From NCBI GenBank assembly GCA_029204225.1, contig CM055092.1:74910383-74974382 (forward strand): DNA of 64,000 nucleotides, written 5' to 3'. Source of the stretch: Diphasiastrum complanatum. Lineage: Eukaryota > Streptophyta > Lycopodiopsida > Lycopodiales > Lycopodiaceae. Under the pieces are notes generated by a model that worked only from the letters and a program-made list of their open reading frames with translations, had not been told where the DNA came from and made no database searches. The translations under genes were made by a program, and so were the position numbers. The first letter of the stretch is position 1. The number at the start of each line of letters is the position of its first letter. Positions 22,591 to 35,307 of this stretch are shown in pieces.

Positions 22591-23400
22591 CCCATGGCTA
22601 GGACTCACTTTTCAGAGAGGGATACAATAAGGTTCCTAGTGATACCACGCTATCTAGCTTATCTCATGGTCTGAGATTTGTACTGGGTCAGCTTCGGGTT
22701 TCGTCGCACCAACTTGAGATTGAGACTGGACGCTACCAGGGTATCCCACGGAAGGAGAGGATTTGTCAATTGTGTTCATTATCCAACATGGAGACTGAGG
22801 AGCATTTCTTATTCAAACGCCTAGTATACTACTAGATCAAAAGAGATATCACTACCTATTCCAGGACGCACTTGTTACTGAGATCCATTATAGCATATGA
22901 GGATTCACGACGCGTTGTGCTCATGGTTAGAGAGACGTTTCTATTACGGCAAGATCTATGTCAGTCAGTTCAACCGAGTCACTATGCCACACAGCTGGAG
23001 ATCACGTCTTTCTTCTCTCGTAGGAGATCACGGATTGATCCTAACCTGGATGATAGTCAGGACGATGATGCTTCTTGACACATAGACCAGAGACAATGCA
23101 TCATTCAAAGCTACCAGAACTTCCTTGTCGATGTCGGCAACATACATGTCCAGCTATACCCATTACATCTTTCTTTAGTCCCAACAAGATTTGATGACAA
23201 TATGCTATACCATTATCATAGCTATTACATTGTTTTAGTAATCAAGATTTTTAGTTTCGTTTTGTGCTACTAGCAGTCATACTTCGTATTTTTTCTCTTT
23301 TACTGCTATTGGAGACATTTTATACACTCCCATCTGCAACACATACTTGATATGTACTTCTTGTCTTACATGCCTTTTGGCATGGAAAAGACATTATTAA

Positions 23401-23402
<2 letters not shown>
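22591..23402 (+). mobile_element. LINE copy 2, right part with 3' hairpin
   Basis: The reading resumes after the gypsy element: LVLGQLRVSSHQLEIETGRY, then QGIPRKERICQLCSLSNMET, EEHFLFKRLVYY, and a tail to about 23078 (SRIDPNLDDSQDDDAS, stop). The zinc-finger-like block is CxxC...H, with the last Cys changed to Arg. The 3' untranslated region ends CATGCC-TTTT-GGCATG, GAAAAGACATTATTAAA, directly followed by (CT)n. The same order ends the minus-strand copy at 10547. Confidence 0.8.

Positions 23403-23470
<68 letters not shown>
23403..23470. repeat. (CT)n tail of LINE copy 2, about 67 bp
   Basis: A pure CT run follows the LINE 3' hairpin and AAAGACATTATTAAAC. Its position matches the (GA)n run at 10489-10546 next to the other copy, so it is the element's tail rather than a random microsatellite. 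Confidence 0.75.
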
Positions 23471-23471
<1 letters not shown>

Positions 23472-23534
23472 CTTGAATACAACCATGAAATGAATAGTAA
23501 CAAAAGCGAGGACTGCTTTCACTAACTTACGAAC

Positions 23535-23674
23535 CAATTATAAATCCATGATGCACCACCATTCAAATTGATCTCAAGATTTGTCAAATAAGTTCCACTT
23601 TGTAAAACAGTCAAGTTTAGCGTTCCATTATGCTCGTCCATGCTGAAAACAACCCCTGCTTGGCCATCCTTCAC
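23535..23674 (-). CDS. BPI/LBP-like gene, exon 2
   Basis: The exon encodes VKDGQAGVVFSMDEHNGTLN then LTVLQSGTYLTNLEINLNGG and ASWIYNW, matching the family segment that precedes GGASWLYQ-type sequence. The acceptor is CCAAG|GTG at 23675. For the donor, the consensus-looking GTAAGT at 23530 would break the frame into exon 3. The weaker site TG|GTTCGT at 23534 gives exactly the family spacing (14 residues from GGASW to AF) and a multiple of three. The latter is chosen here. Confidence 0.75.
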
Positions 23675-26600
23675 CTTGGAGCACAAAATCCACAAATTTC
23701 TCATGTCAATAATATAAAATGTGAATGGCACAAGCTACAAGTAGCTCCTCAACAATGAATTCCATAACAACTAAGCATTCAATGAATTCTCTTTTACAAA
23801 GCCAAAAGTAGTAGATGTAACCTATGTAAGGAAAAGGAAAACTATTCGACCAAATTTCTTTCACAAATCAAACCATTTGTAAATGATGCTCGAGCTCTAA
23901 AGTACTAACGGAGGAATACATATACTTGCTACTATAATTTCCAGCTAGCTAAAATTCGAAAGAGAAACATATGGAAGTAGAATAGCAACTAGAATTAAAA
24001 CAAAAGCACTATATAAATTTCATGAAAACATTGTTGCAATTATACTTTTTCTTGAACATTACTTGCAATTAGGTGTTCTTCCTATAGTAAACCAAATCAT
24101 TCTAATATGTTTGACTATGTTCATTAAGCTACACCAAAGCTTAGCTACCAACAAGCGTGTTTAAAATGGATAGCAAACTTGCAAATGCAATTGCAAACTT
24201 TAGCATTTACAATAAGAAAATTTGTGCGAATGATTATTTCATCCTTATATTTAGACGAGCGTCACGTCCTCATTTTGTAGCTTTGATGATAGAGGTTTTG
24301 GGCTTCTCAAATTAAAATACTTAAAGATTTCTTAGCCTTGATGATAGAGGTTTTGGGCTTCTACATTTAATATACTTCAAGAGATTTGTTCTTTGTAGGG
24401 GGATCTACAAGGAACTGTATTCTTGAGAGCAAAAATATTAATTGGAGATAATGTTTTTTGCCCTTCAAATCAACCGATTCGACCGATTTACACCAATTCA
24501 AATCGCTAGACAAGGAATCAAATCAACGAATCGGACTTAGGGTTTGTAATTTTGCAAAAAAAATACATTTATCTAGTATCCAACCGTAAATGTCAGTATT
24601 CCTCCTCATTCTCGCAGACTGGGAATCGAAGCGGGTGGATTTGGACCAATTTCAGCTGCACTGCCAATTTGGCCTATGGCATATTCGACTAAATCAATGA
24701 TTTGTGGAACTATATTTGGAGATTGATTATTGATTGACATTTTACTGCTCTATAGATTTTGCATCGACAATTGAGTGCAAGATCAAGACTTTTCTAGCAT
24801 CTACTCCTGTGCAGACTAATACAACATTTGGTCCTTCCATCACACGACCCACATTAGTGATTTCACCATTGAAAGGTAGAATTTAACAATCTATTGCCCA
24901 TGAGTCATAAGTCTGTATATATTGCATATGTTCACTTCCTGAGATGGCTGACATTTGTGCAAACTTCAAAGAATCCATGCTTCAAATGCAAACATGAAGA
25001 TCACTAACTATGAGATTGCACACAGGCTCCTACTGTTGCTATTATTTGTAACATACTATGACACGTTAGAGTAAATAATCATAATCTAAAAGTAACCATA
25101 CAATAGAACTAGAAATTTCAGATACGATAAAGAATACATTTGGATTGTTCATAGTTTTTGAAATTTGTATTCTGTAATGGTTTATGGCTTACATGTGTTC
25201 TATGCAACGTCCCATATGCAATTATGACAAGGACAAAAGGAGAGCAATCCTTGCACATTGCAAGCTTCAGTATCTACTTCACCTTAGGATTTAAACTATA
25301 ATCTTCTTACCACATAGCAAACATTCACAAATACATACCTAAACAATCAAATTGTAAGTACTTTCTTCCTAAGTCTCAAAGGTCTCTAAAGGCATGAAAA
25401 CATTAGCTTCTGATGGTCCAATGACCTCGCATACCACACCCAAGACTATCTTCCTAAACTTAAAGGACAATTGAATGGGTCAGCTCTTCCACAATCTAGA
25501 TATGACACCCTTCTCACATTTTGTCATGCACAACCTAAAATATGACAAAACCTTGAACCATGACCATTACAACATCAAAATCTTCTATAATTCTATGATA
25601 ATCAGATCAATGTGTTTCGCAAACACAAAGCTAGTCATACAACTATTGTCCAAGAACCAAAAGCTTTTGAGGTGCTACCTACCTATCTCATTTCCTAGAC
25701 CAGCGTTTGGATTTGGAGAGGGCAAAAAGTACAAAACCAAGAAAAGTCTTGGAAAATGCCCTCCCTATTCAAAAGCAAACACAGACACCACCCGTACTGA
25801 TTTTGGCCTTTTGTAGCTCCTCCCCTCACTCTCCCTTGTTCTAGAAGAAGCATGGCCCGAAAAACTTTAAGATTGGGTTTTAAGCTGATTATGTTTTGAA
25901 GAGAAGCTGAACAAATTTATTAAGGCTCTCAAGTGTTCCAAAACGTTCGTTCCAGATTGTTGGAGATCCAATGCGGTTCTAGTGCAACTTAGATCACAAC
26001 ATCCAAAATGCGATAAGAATCATGACAAACTTGAGAATAAAGCATACATCAAATTCCAAAGCTGAAAAAGAAGTTTTTACTACAAGCCTCCCCAGAGACA
26101 CGGCTTCTCTTTAGGTACTAACAGTAGCTTTCTGACAGAAATAACACTAGATATACTGCACAATACCGTAAATTTCAGCCACTTTAGCTTTCATACTGCT
26201 TGAAAGCTTTTCATTGTCTTAAGACTTAAAATTAACCACCAAATCATCTTCTAAGCTGTTCTGACTTAACAACTTACTAAAAAATTGCATCACTGCACTG
26301 GTTGGTCAAACAAACATCATAACCTTCTTTCCATGAAGAATACAAGGAATAGTACAAGGATCTTTGTTTATGCAGTTGTTATTTGTCTTGAGCCATCTGC
26401 GCAACAGCAATCCAATTGAATTTTCAGCCTTCAGGTATCCATACTATGGCCACTATTCTCTTTTACTAGCGAGACTCCAAACAACAGTTCATTCCTTGCT
26501 TGGAGCCTTCACCGCATACCAGCAGAGACTACAGCAAGTGAATGGAGTCCTCTATGAATGATTTTTCAGAAAATCAAACAGACATATGAGATTCATCTTC

Positions 26601-27049
26601 TGATATCGGAGCTCCTCATAAGACCAACATGAGTCTTGAACTTGCAAATGAGGTTTCTGAATTCTGTAAGCTAAGATCCCTGTCCATGTTGAGGCAGAAT
26701 TTTCTATAGTATTTATGGAGAAATTTGACTGTGATGATAAGATTCTAAATCGATTTGATTCTGAGCAAGGTATAAATGCTTTCTGCTATTTCATAAATTT
26801 GATAACAACATTTGACACATATAAAGCTCAAGAAAATGACAATTTCAAGGCAACTTTGATAAATGGGATCAGCTAATCTAAGGAGCAAACTATGCAGTCT
26901 GCATATTTTACTTCTTGTATATAAATAGGACTGAGACACTCTAGATGATAGTGATAGACAGATCAAAATTATCAATAGCTTTGGTATTTGAAATTTTATA
27001 GTTGTGAGCATCATCATTATCTTGCAAGTGAAACACTAGGTTTTTATAC
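23675..27049. other. BPI intron 1: no gene recognised
   Basis: In this 3.4-kb intron no transposon coding motif was recognised on either strand. A short near-repeat, CTTTGATGATAGAGGTTTTGG / CCTTGATGATAGAGGTTTTG, occurs near 24281 and 24336. The plus frame at 25475-25816 is open but has no family features. Confidence 0.5.
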
Positions 27050-28162
27050 CTTCAAATACCCTCCACCCCCATCAGAAATAGAAAAAGGCCCATAGCTGAC
27101 AACGTACGTGTAGTTCCAGTTCAGAGATATGTCTGCCTGCACTCCGGAAGCATAAATGCTCATCCCCTCCTTACCTAAGGTTATTTCTGAAGATGCCACT
27201 CGTGCACCTGAGAGAACGATGTCTGTCAGTGTAACCTCCAAAATGCCAAGAGGAGAATGCATACTCTTTCTCATGTTTGGAAGTTTCAAAGGAGTCACTT
27301 CCTGCAATACTTGATTGACTAGCACATCTCTTAAGTAGGAGAGTCCTTGCTCTGTCAGTGTAATCATTATCCCTGCATGCACTGTGTCTGATTCTCCGCT
27401 TGTCAATATATTGCTCGGAAGGATTTGGTGCTGGTATCTCTGCGATAACGTTAAATCTGAAAAATAGTCTGAAGATCCTTTGAACTCTTCCTTGGCGCTA
27501 ATTTGATCATGCGGTTCCGGCATTGACTTTTCAATTTTAGGAAAAGCTAATTCGCTCGATATTTCTGAAGCTCTGTCTGTTGCCAGGCCTAAGACGACTA
27601 CGCTGGCTTTTTTTGAGTGGCCACCGTTCTCTTTGATAGAAAGAGATTCTGTCTCACTGTGTTCTTTGGTCAATCTAAAAACCTCAACAATCTCTAGGAG
27701 ACTCTGGATCTCTGAAAGCCTTGCATGCGTTGCGTCTGGATAAATACTATTGCGATTTTCCGATATTTCCAGAGGTACAATGTTCCTAAAAGACTCAACT
27801 GCCTCTATTAACTCAACTATTTCAGATATACCGTTCCGATGATTGTCTTCATCGCTTCCTTCATAGATTTCATTGACCGGAACGCCCTGAGCATGTGATG
27901 TCTCAGCGTCAATATTGTCCACTCCTATCTGCGAACCTCTGCTAGTCAAATCGAGTGGGATTACATAAGCGTCTGCCAGCTCTTGTTTTGCTGGAAAGGA
28001 CGGATCAACTGGTGAGAACGCATCCGTTCTTTCCTCAGATACGAGACGAGTAGGTGCTACCTGTATAGCGTATAGAACTAATAATATTGCTATCGACAGA
28101 CGGATTGAATCCATAAGAAGCCAGAAAGCAAAGATAAAATTGTTACTGCTTCTTGCAGCCAA
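27050..28162 (-). CDS. BPI/LBP-like gene, exon 1 with unusual N-terminal extension
   Basis: The 371-codon exon starts at ATG 28162. A second ATG (codon 17, at 28114) gives a cleaner signal peptide, MDSIRLSIAILLVLYAIQVA. Residues about 40-255 are an acidic, Ser/Glu-rich stretch with no known domain. They include two related motifs, SEIVELIEAVESFR (near 112) and SEIQSLLEIVEVFR (near 150). The BPI domain starts near residue 256 (ITLTEQGLSYLRDVLVNQ) and continues through LPNMRKSMHSPLGILEVTLT to ISDGGGGYLK. Known plant family members usually go from the signal peptide almost directly into the BPI domain, so the roughly 215-residue insert is unusual. The donor is AAG|GTATAA at 27049. The protein is probably secreted or luminal. 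Confidence 0.85.
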
Positions 28163-28718
28163 TAATTTTGATCCTGTGAAAACGGTCCACTGATGATTAA
28201 ATGATCACTTACTGATCCTTGTTAATCAAAATATATAACACGAAAGAAGCTAGACATATATTCCGTTTCTCATCTGGCTAAACAGAGATATTATGGCTGC
28301 ACCGAAGTATTATGGATGCAAAACCAGAAAATGCGAAAACCGATGGAAACAATATCTGTTGGCTCTATTTACGGGCTAGATTCAGAGTCGCTTGTTCGAA
28401 TCCATGCTCTTGTTACTCCTGTCTGCAAAGAGAAAAGAATTGCAGAAGATAGATAGGGATTTAGACCCTCAATTATTCCATCGTTATGTAAAAGTGAGTC
28501 CGTAGCAGAACCGGAGCGTAAGAACACATAAAACCGATCATCGCAATAACAAAAGCTTGTTCTGGATCTTCAATACATGTTCTGAAAAATAACAAGATTC
28601 CTGCGGTTGTTTCACTCATAAACGTGAAGGACGCATAAAGATTGTGCTCCCAAAGCGATCAAAGGGGATCTGGTAAAAAAAAGGGTAGGATCGTGTTTTG
28701 TACATCTCCAAAAGAGCA
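28163..28718 (-). other. 5' flank of the BPI-like gene
   Basis: This is presumed to be the 5' untranslated region and promoter. No clear TATA box was found at an expected distance, and a 5' UTR intron cannot be excluded. On the minus strand it is preceded by (GT)n and (GA)n tracts (28719-28796), a composition often found in plant 5' leaders. Confidence 0.3.
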
Positions 28719-28731
28719 TTCTCTCTCTCTC

Positions 28732-28796
<65 letters not shown>
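28719..28796. repeat. (CT)n(CA)n compound microsatellite
   Basis: A (CT) run of about 60 bp with one CC interruption is followed by a (CA) run of about 16 bp. It has no LINE hairpin next to it, unlike the run at 23403. Confidence 0.9.
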
Positions 28797-28960
28797 TATT
28801 TAATGTTAATTCAAAATAGTATTGGCATGCTTTATTTTTTACTCGTTATCAATTACAATCTCCCAATTATTGCAACTTTTGAATGTCCTACTTATCAAAA
28901 ACAAGTATTGAGCACCATATGTTTCAAAGTTCATGGGGGCAAGTGTGAGACCCTTTGACT

Positions 28961-29040
28961 CTTGAGTCTCTAGCATTCTTTAACCAAGACACAAACACCC
29001 TTTGAGTCTCTAGCATTCTTTAACCAAGACACACAAGCCG
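28961..29040. repeat. 40-bp direct tandem duplication
   Basis: TGAGTCTCTAGCATTCTTTA (continuing ACCAAGACACA) occurs at 28963 and again at 29003, an exact 40-bp offset with near identity. Confidence 0.85.
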
Positions 29041-30435
<1,395 letters not shown>

Positions 30436-30819
30436 GTTGTCCATGCGACCTATGTTGGATTACTCTCCTTCTTACTAATCGACTACGGTTTTAAACCTCA
30501 TCCATTGTTTATTCAGTTCTGTGGATTTTCCCATGTCTTTACACAGTCTGCAGATCTACAAGTGTTTTTACACAGTCTGCAGAAATACATGGAGTTTGAC
30601 AACAGTGTCGCATTTTTCACCTGTCAGGAATCTCGTGTAAAAATATAGTGTCATCTTTTTTGCATTTTTTGCCTGTCAAGAATTGCGAGTAAATATGCAG
30701 AGTCGCATTTTTCAAAGTGCCTCAAATGTTAAGAAAATGACTCTGGCAAAGTGTGGGGCTACCCTAAATGAGATTTAAGGACACTGTCGGGTTTTTCGCA
30801 AAAAGCCGACACTGTCGCC

Positions 30820-31470
30820 TGTGGTAGTTTAGTTCATTTCTGCAGAGTGACAGTTTTAGTTCATTTATGCAAACAGACTATTTACGGCCAATTTTCATCG
30901 CTTATCAGCAATCGATTTCTGAACTGGATGAATGCCAGTGGACACCAGCCAACTGGCAATCTCATTTGACAACCTAATTACTTAGTATATATAGCTATTT
31001 GTATTCATACAATTTCAAGATAATCAAGTTCTGAAGCGACACATCAACATTGTGAATTGTGAAGGGGTTGAGTGTTATTACACGACGCTTCCTACGCTCT
31101 TATCAAACAGATCATTCACAATCAGAAAGTATTGTTGTTAGCTCTCTATCAAGCTTTCAAGCTTGAACTCTCTTGAGCATTCTAGCTTAGTCTTTTAGAG
31201 ATTTATTTTAGAGTTGCTATTGTGTTACTGCTTATCAACAGAGCTGTTTATTATCAGACTTATTCTCAGTTACTCAGAGTCAGAATTTGTCTGAGAATTC
31301 AATACTTTATGTTTGGCTACGTAATCACTTAGTATCTAGTGATTTCCAAGTTAGCTGCTAAAGATTGAACGTGATTTTCATCACTACTACTTTGTTCAAT
31401 TTTTTATAGGCGTAGTCATGCATTGAAAGTAGGAAGTTTTCGCATTACATTATCTATCCTATTTCCGACA
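30820..31470 (+). repeat. Probable copia element F 5' LTR
   Basis: The right boundary is supported: TTTCCGACA is followed at 31471 by TGCTATCAGAGC, a one-mismatch version of the copia primer-binding site TGGTATCAGAGC, and gag starts 260 bp later. The left boundary (TGTGGTAGTTTAG at 30820) is a guess, because no second LTR was found. Confidence 0.45.
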
Positions 31471-31727
31471 TGCTATCAGAGCATTCTTCCATAGTGATCA
31501 CTACTTCTTTATTTGAACCGTCATGGTATCAGACTTGTGATCTCTATCAGGGCCTAATACTATTTCGATATCAGAGCAAAAGCTCTAATACTTGATATCT
31601 TTCGTGATATCAAATGATATCATATTCTTCAATTCCTTTCATCGTTTCAGTATCAGAGAATTGATTTCCTGTTGTTGGCATTACTACATCTTAGCATCAT
31701 CGATACAATCGACAGACTAAGTTCCAG

Positions 31728-32376
31728 ATGGATTCTCAAAGTAAAGCTGGTCTTATTGCAGACAAGCTGAATGGATCGAATTCACTTGTGGAAATTTAAA
31801 ATGAAGACCTTGCTAATTGCCAACAAGTTACGAGATGTTGTTACAGGTATAGAAGTAAAACCTGAAGACGACACAAAAGACTCAAAGTGGGAATGGAAGG
31901 ATGGTAAAGCTTTCACGCTTATTATCCTCAATATATCAGATACACAGATTGGACACATACACGTTTGGGACATCCTGGATTCACTATATGACGTGAGGGA
32001 CGTAACTACTAAGTTACATCTACGAAGGAAATTCTTCACATTCAAGATGTCTAATGGTGATTCTCTTCAGAGTCACATTAACCAGTTTAAGAATCTCTTG
32101 CAACAAATGGCCGTTGTCGGATCAGTCATAGACGATCAAGACACAATTATGACATTGCTTTCAAGCTTGCCCTCTACATATGAGAACTGGGTGATCATCA
32201 TATCGACACACTCAGATTTAACTCTTACTAGAGTTATCACTATGTTGCTGCAAGAAGACAATAGAAGAAGTCAAAACACTATGTCTACTTCCTCCTCTCA
32301 GGCTCTATATGTCACAAAGGCTCTAAGCGACAGAAGCAAAAAAGCTCCAAGAAGGCTGCAACGAATCAGAAGCTGA
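31728..32376 (+). pseudogene. Copia element F gag
   Basis: ATG at 31728 opens MDSQSKAGLIADKLNGSNSL and a one-base frameshift follows. The frame from 31771 continues WKFKMKTLLIANKLRDVVTG, WDILDSLYDVRDVTTKLHLR, FFTFKMSNGDSLQSHINQFK and LLSSLPSTYENW. This is the gag (UBN2-type) domain of copia elements. It stops at 32376, without a zinc knuckle. The following 640 bp contain no recognisable pol. Confidence 0.85.
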
Positions 32377-33019
32377 CTCAAAGTCAAGTACAATCATCAA
32401 ATCCATTGTACTTATGCAGAAATTCAACTATCAATAGAGAGAAGAGAGCCAATTTCATAGCTTGTGCATTCCTTCCCTCTGTTATCTGTTACAATTATAC
32501 TTCTTATCAATTGAGTGAACACACTCTGAGTTAGTCTGTAATCGATTTTGATAGACATCTGTCGCATTCACCCTTCACTTGTACTGAATTCCAGATTCTT
32601 TAACGTGGATTTACATGCGACATCTGGGAGCGACAATTCTAACTAGCCGAAGCCTAAAGCATAACTCTAAACAAATAAAAAACTACGTGTTCAATTAAAA
32701 AACTTAATTGATGTTTAGCTCTGTTTACTTTTTGTGATAAGAACTAATTTCTTGTGCTTGTTAAGAGGAATCAAAAGCCAAATAGATTCTGTTGTGAAGG
32801 ACCTTTTGCTTGTTGCTGTCAAATTAATTTGCTTATTGTTGTCCTAAGAGCCTGGAAGATAATGTACCCTTCTATACCGTCAGACCTTGACCAAATCGTT
32901 TCATCCTTGGTGTTTCTGGATGCCAATGTACTCAATATCTTTGGATAACCAGAAGAATCATTGTACTAATCTGCTTTAAATATTACATTCTTCATCTATC
33001 CATCACCTTTGTACACTTA
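32377..33019. other. No gene recognised; decayed copia interior
   Basis: This lies between gag and an inverted integrase fragment. Nothing readable as zinc knuckle or protease was found. Confidence 0.4.
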
Positions 33020-33316
33020 TCAATCTAAAAGAGGAGATTTCTTTCTCTCTTGGGGAACGATAAAATCTTTTATACTAATTAATTCACTGAATTTGTGAGA
33101 ATCTATAACGACTACTAGGCTACCACACCCTCTATCAGATCTTAGCACCTTAATGTGTGTATCCAGCTGGTTCTCTACCAAAACTTTGAATATCTTAAAG
33201 TGAGCAAATGCATCGGATTTCTTCTTCAACAAGTAGATCCATGTTCTCCTAGAGTTGTCATTAATGAATGTCATGACGGTGGTATCAGAGCTGATAAATA
33301 ATATATTCAAACACAA
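33020..33316 (-). pseudogene. Copia integrase core fragment, inverted
   Basis: The minus strand reads MTFINDNSRRTWIYLLKKKS, DAFAHFKIFKVLVENQLDTH and IKVLRSDRGC, the integrase core with its first two catalytic aspartates. It is opposite in orientation to the gag on its left and the RT on its right, so this is either a separate insertion or an internal inversion of element F. Confidence 0.8.
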
Positions 33317-33599
33317 TCATTTTGCTTCATATAAACCCAATATTGTACAATATAGAGACCTATAAAGATTTCACTAACAAGGATGTGACTTTTATTGAAG
33401 ATCAATTCATTGATTTGAAGGGCAAGGACTAGATTTAGTCTACAATTTCTACCCCGACATCTGATACATATCGAAATACTATTTCGATTCCTTCAAGCAG
33501 TCACTCTGTACGATCAAACTTAGAAACCGATAATCAAACTGCAACTCATGAACAAAACTGAAATTTGCAGCCTTCCATTCGATTGCTACTATCATATGT

Positions 33600-34070
33600 T
33601 GCTGTAGCAGATCTTGAGGCAAACTAGATGGATGTACAAACATCATTCCTCAACGGAATCCTCGAGGAGGACATTTACATGATCCAACCATAAGGCTATA
33701 TCCTCAATGGTCGAGAAGATTAGGTATGCAAACTCCATAAATCTTTGTACGGTCTGAAACAATCATCCAAAACATGGTTCCATCGAATCAATACATTCTT
33801 GATCGATTATGGATTCGAACCAAGCTTTGCACACTATAATGTTTATTTCAAACCTGTCAGACAATTTTTTGTCATCATCACACTACTGTATGTGGATGAT
33901 ACGTTGTTGTTCAGCAACAATATCGAAATGACAAAGGACACTAAGAGAATGGTATTCTAAAAATCAAGATGAGAGATCTAGGAGGAATGCATATTGTCTT
34001 GGGGATTCATATCCACAGAGACAGAAGCAGAAGACTTATCTACATCACCCAGCAAAGATACTTCTATTAC
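33600..34070 (+). pseudogene. Copia reverse transcriptase fragment
   Basis: The plus strand reads MDVQTSFLNGILEEDIYMIQ, SLYGLKQSSKTWFHRINTFL and, after a gap, the YVDDTLLFSNN catalytic box. It then decays (IHRDRSRRLIYITQQRYFY in shifted frames). It ends abruptly near 34070, where CACTA transposase sequence starts. Confidence 0.85.
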
Positions 34071-34075
34071 AAGGC

Positions 34076-34184
34076 CGAGAACATGGATGTGTACGACATT
34101 TCGAGACCTATACAACAAAGAAACTTCATGGAATTTTAATGTGGACAATGCATGACTATCCCAGTTTAAGTGAATGTTTAGGTA
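34076..34184 (+). pseudogene. CACTA (En/Spm) TNP2-type transposase fragment, plus strand, first visible exon
   Basis: The plus strand reads VYDISRPIQQRN, a one-base shift, then LMWTMHDYPSLSECL and a GTATGT donor. The same block in the minus-strand CACTA element at 37.6 kb reads AYDISRPLQDKTF and LMWTMHDYPGLGDC. It marks the left side of a plus-strand CACTA transposase remnant whose later parts are at 35308-35903 and 38622-38988. Confidence 0.75.
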
Positions 34185-34268
34185 TGTATATAGTCATATG
34201 AATCTATTTTAGGGTTTAGTATTTAAGTACATTTGGCTAACCTTATCTCACATTTAGTTTATGAACTA

Positions 34269-35275
34269 TGTAGGTTTAACTACATTGGATATGAAGAAAC
34301 GAAATGTTTCCAACTACAAAGCCTTGCTAGCTTTCAGCCCTCAGTCTGACGAAGATGTTCGCAAACTCGAACATCTGGAGACACGAAACACGAAGAGTTT
34401 TGCGAACATGAAAGTCAACAGAAACGAAGACAAACAGTTCGCAAACACGAAAGGTCCACGAACGAGATTCCTTCACGGTCCAGTACGGAAGAAGACAGAC
34501 GAGGTAAACGAAAATCGTTCAGCGCTCACGCCCCAAGGATACCACCAAAGATCACGCAAGTACCCAGAAGTAAAGTAATCTGATCTAATGGCATAACGTC
34601 AGCAGATACTCCCTAGGTCGTGGCTAATCTGCCACTCTTGTAATTCTCTGGTTAGTTGTAGATGCTTAATCACTCTAATCATAGATTTACACAGAGAGAC
34701 CGTACTTATGGGATTATACTTGACATATAGATCAATAGAATATACAATGTCTAATGTAATAGTCTGATGCTAGTAAGCAATCAAGACGAAAAATACAGAA
34801 TATTTGTCCGCCTGCGTGCGAAGACAATTCTGTCTAGGATCAGAAGATCCAACTGTCCGCTAGTAAAGCGAGACGATTACTCGTGAGAGAACTGCGTTTC
34901 TCTCACGCCAATGCACTGCGTGGGTATGCACATAGTGATCAAAGAATCAGAGAAAAAAAATCAATAGACGATATTGTATTCTTTGCGCACATATTAATTC
35001 GTGTTGTGTCTGATCTTGAATGCAAATATTTTTGCTGTTAATCGCGTGTTTGAGTTTCTTCTTGTTCATTTTGAATTTCGCACTTTGGTTGAAACTATGT
35101 TGAATGTTGTATTAATTTTATGAACGTAGATCAGTATTGACTGACTACACTCTGGAGGACTGTAGGACTGATTCAGTTGGCAGTGTCCAGCGATAGCATC
35201 TGAACTCTATCTGAGCTAAAGAGAGTCGTGACTGATTCGTCTTCACAAAAGTTTCGCGAATCCAACAAATTTTTC
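34269..35275 (+). repeat. Probable solo LTR of a copia element (boundaries approximate)
   Basis: The sequence lies in what would be a CACTA transposase intron. It shares with the copia B LTR the block CTCGTGAGAGAAC...TCTCTCACGCC (compare 41975-42003), and with the copia A LTR the many GTTCGCAAACTCGAAC / TTTCGCGAATCC motifs. No coding domains lie on either side and no target duplication could be confirmed. Confidence 0.45.
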
Positions 35276-35307
35276 ATCAGTCAATCACATTTTCTTCTCA
35301 TCATTAT

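Larger units (their letters stand above)
3748..28162 (-). other. BPI/LBP-family gene, 5' part: four exons, about 24.4 kb
   Basis: Plant BPI/LBP proteins are secreted or membrane-associated lipid/LPS-binding proteins related to animal bactericidal/permeability-increasing protein. Exons 28162-27050 (1113 nt), 23674-23535 (140 nt), 4715-4364 (352 nt) and 3996-3748 (249 nt) join in frame to 618 codons and follow the family order without gaps. Intron 1 is 3.4 kb, intron 2 is 18.8 kb and intron 3 is 367 bp. The family usually continues for about 130 more residues, and those exons were not found. No frameshift or stop is present in the four exons, so the gene may still be functional despite its transposon-filled intron. 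The functional assignment rests on remembered family alignment, not on a search. Confidence 0.85.

Noticed and set aside
28698-28958. Frame of poly(Leu-Ser) and poly(His-Thr)
   Set aside because: It is a translation of the (CT)n(CA)n microsatellite.
30779-30817. ACACTGTCGG...GCCGACACTGTCG direct repeat with internal hairpin, considered as a transposon end
   Set aside because: There is only one short occurrence, with no paired end and no target duplication. It lies next to a guessed LTR boundary.
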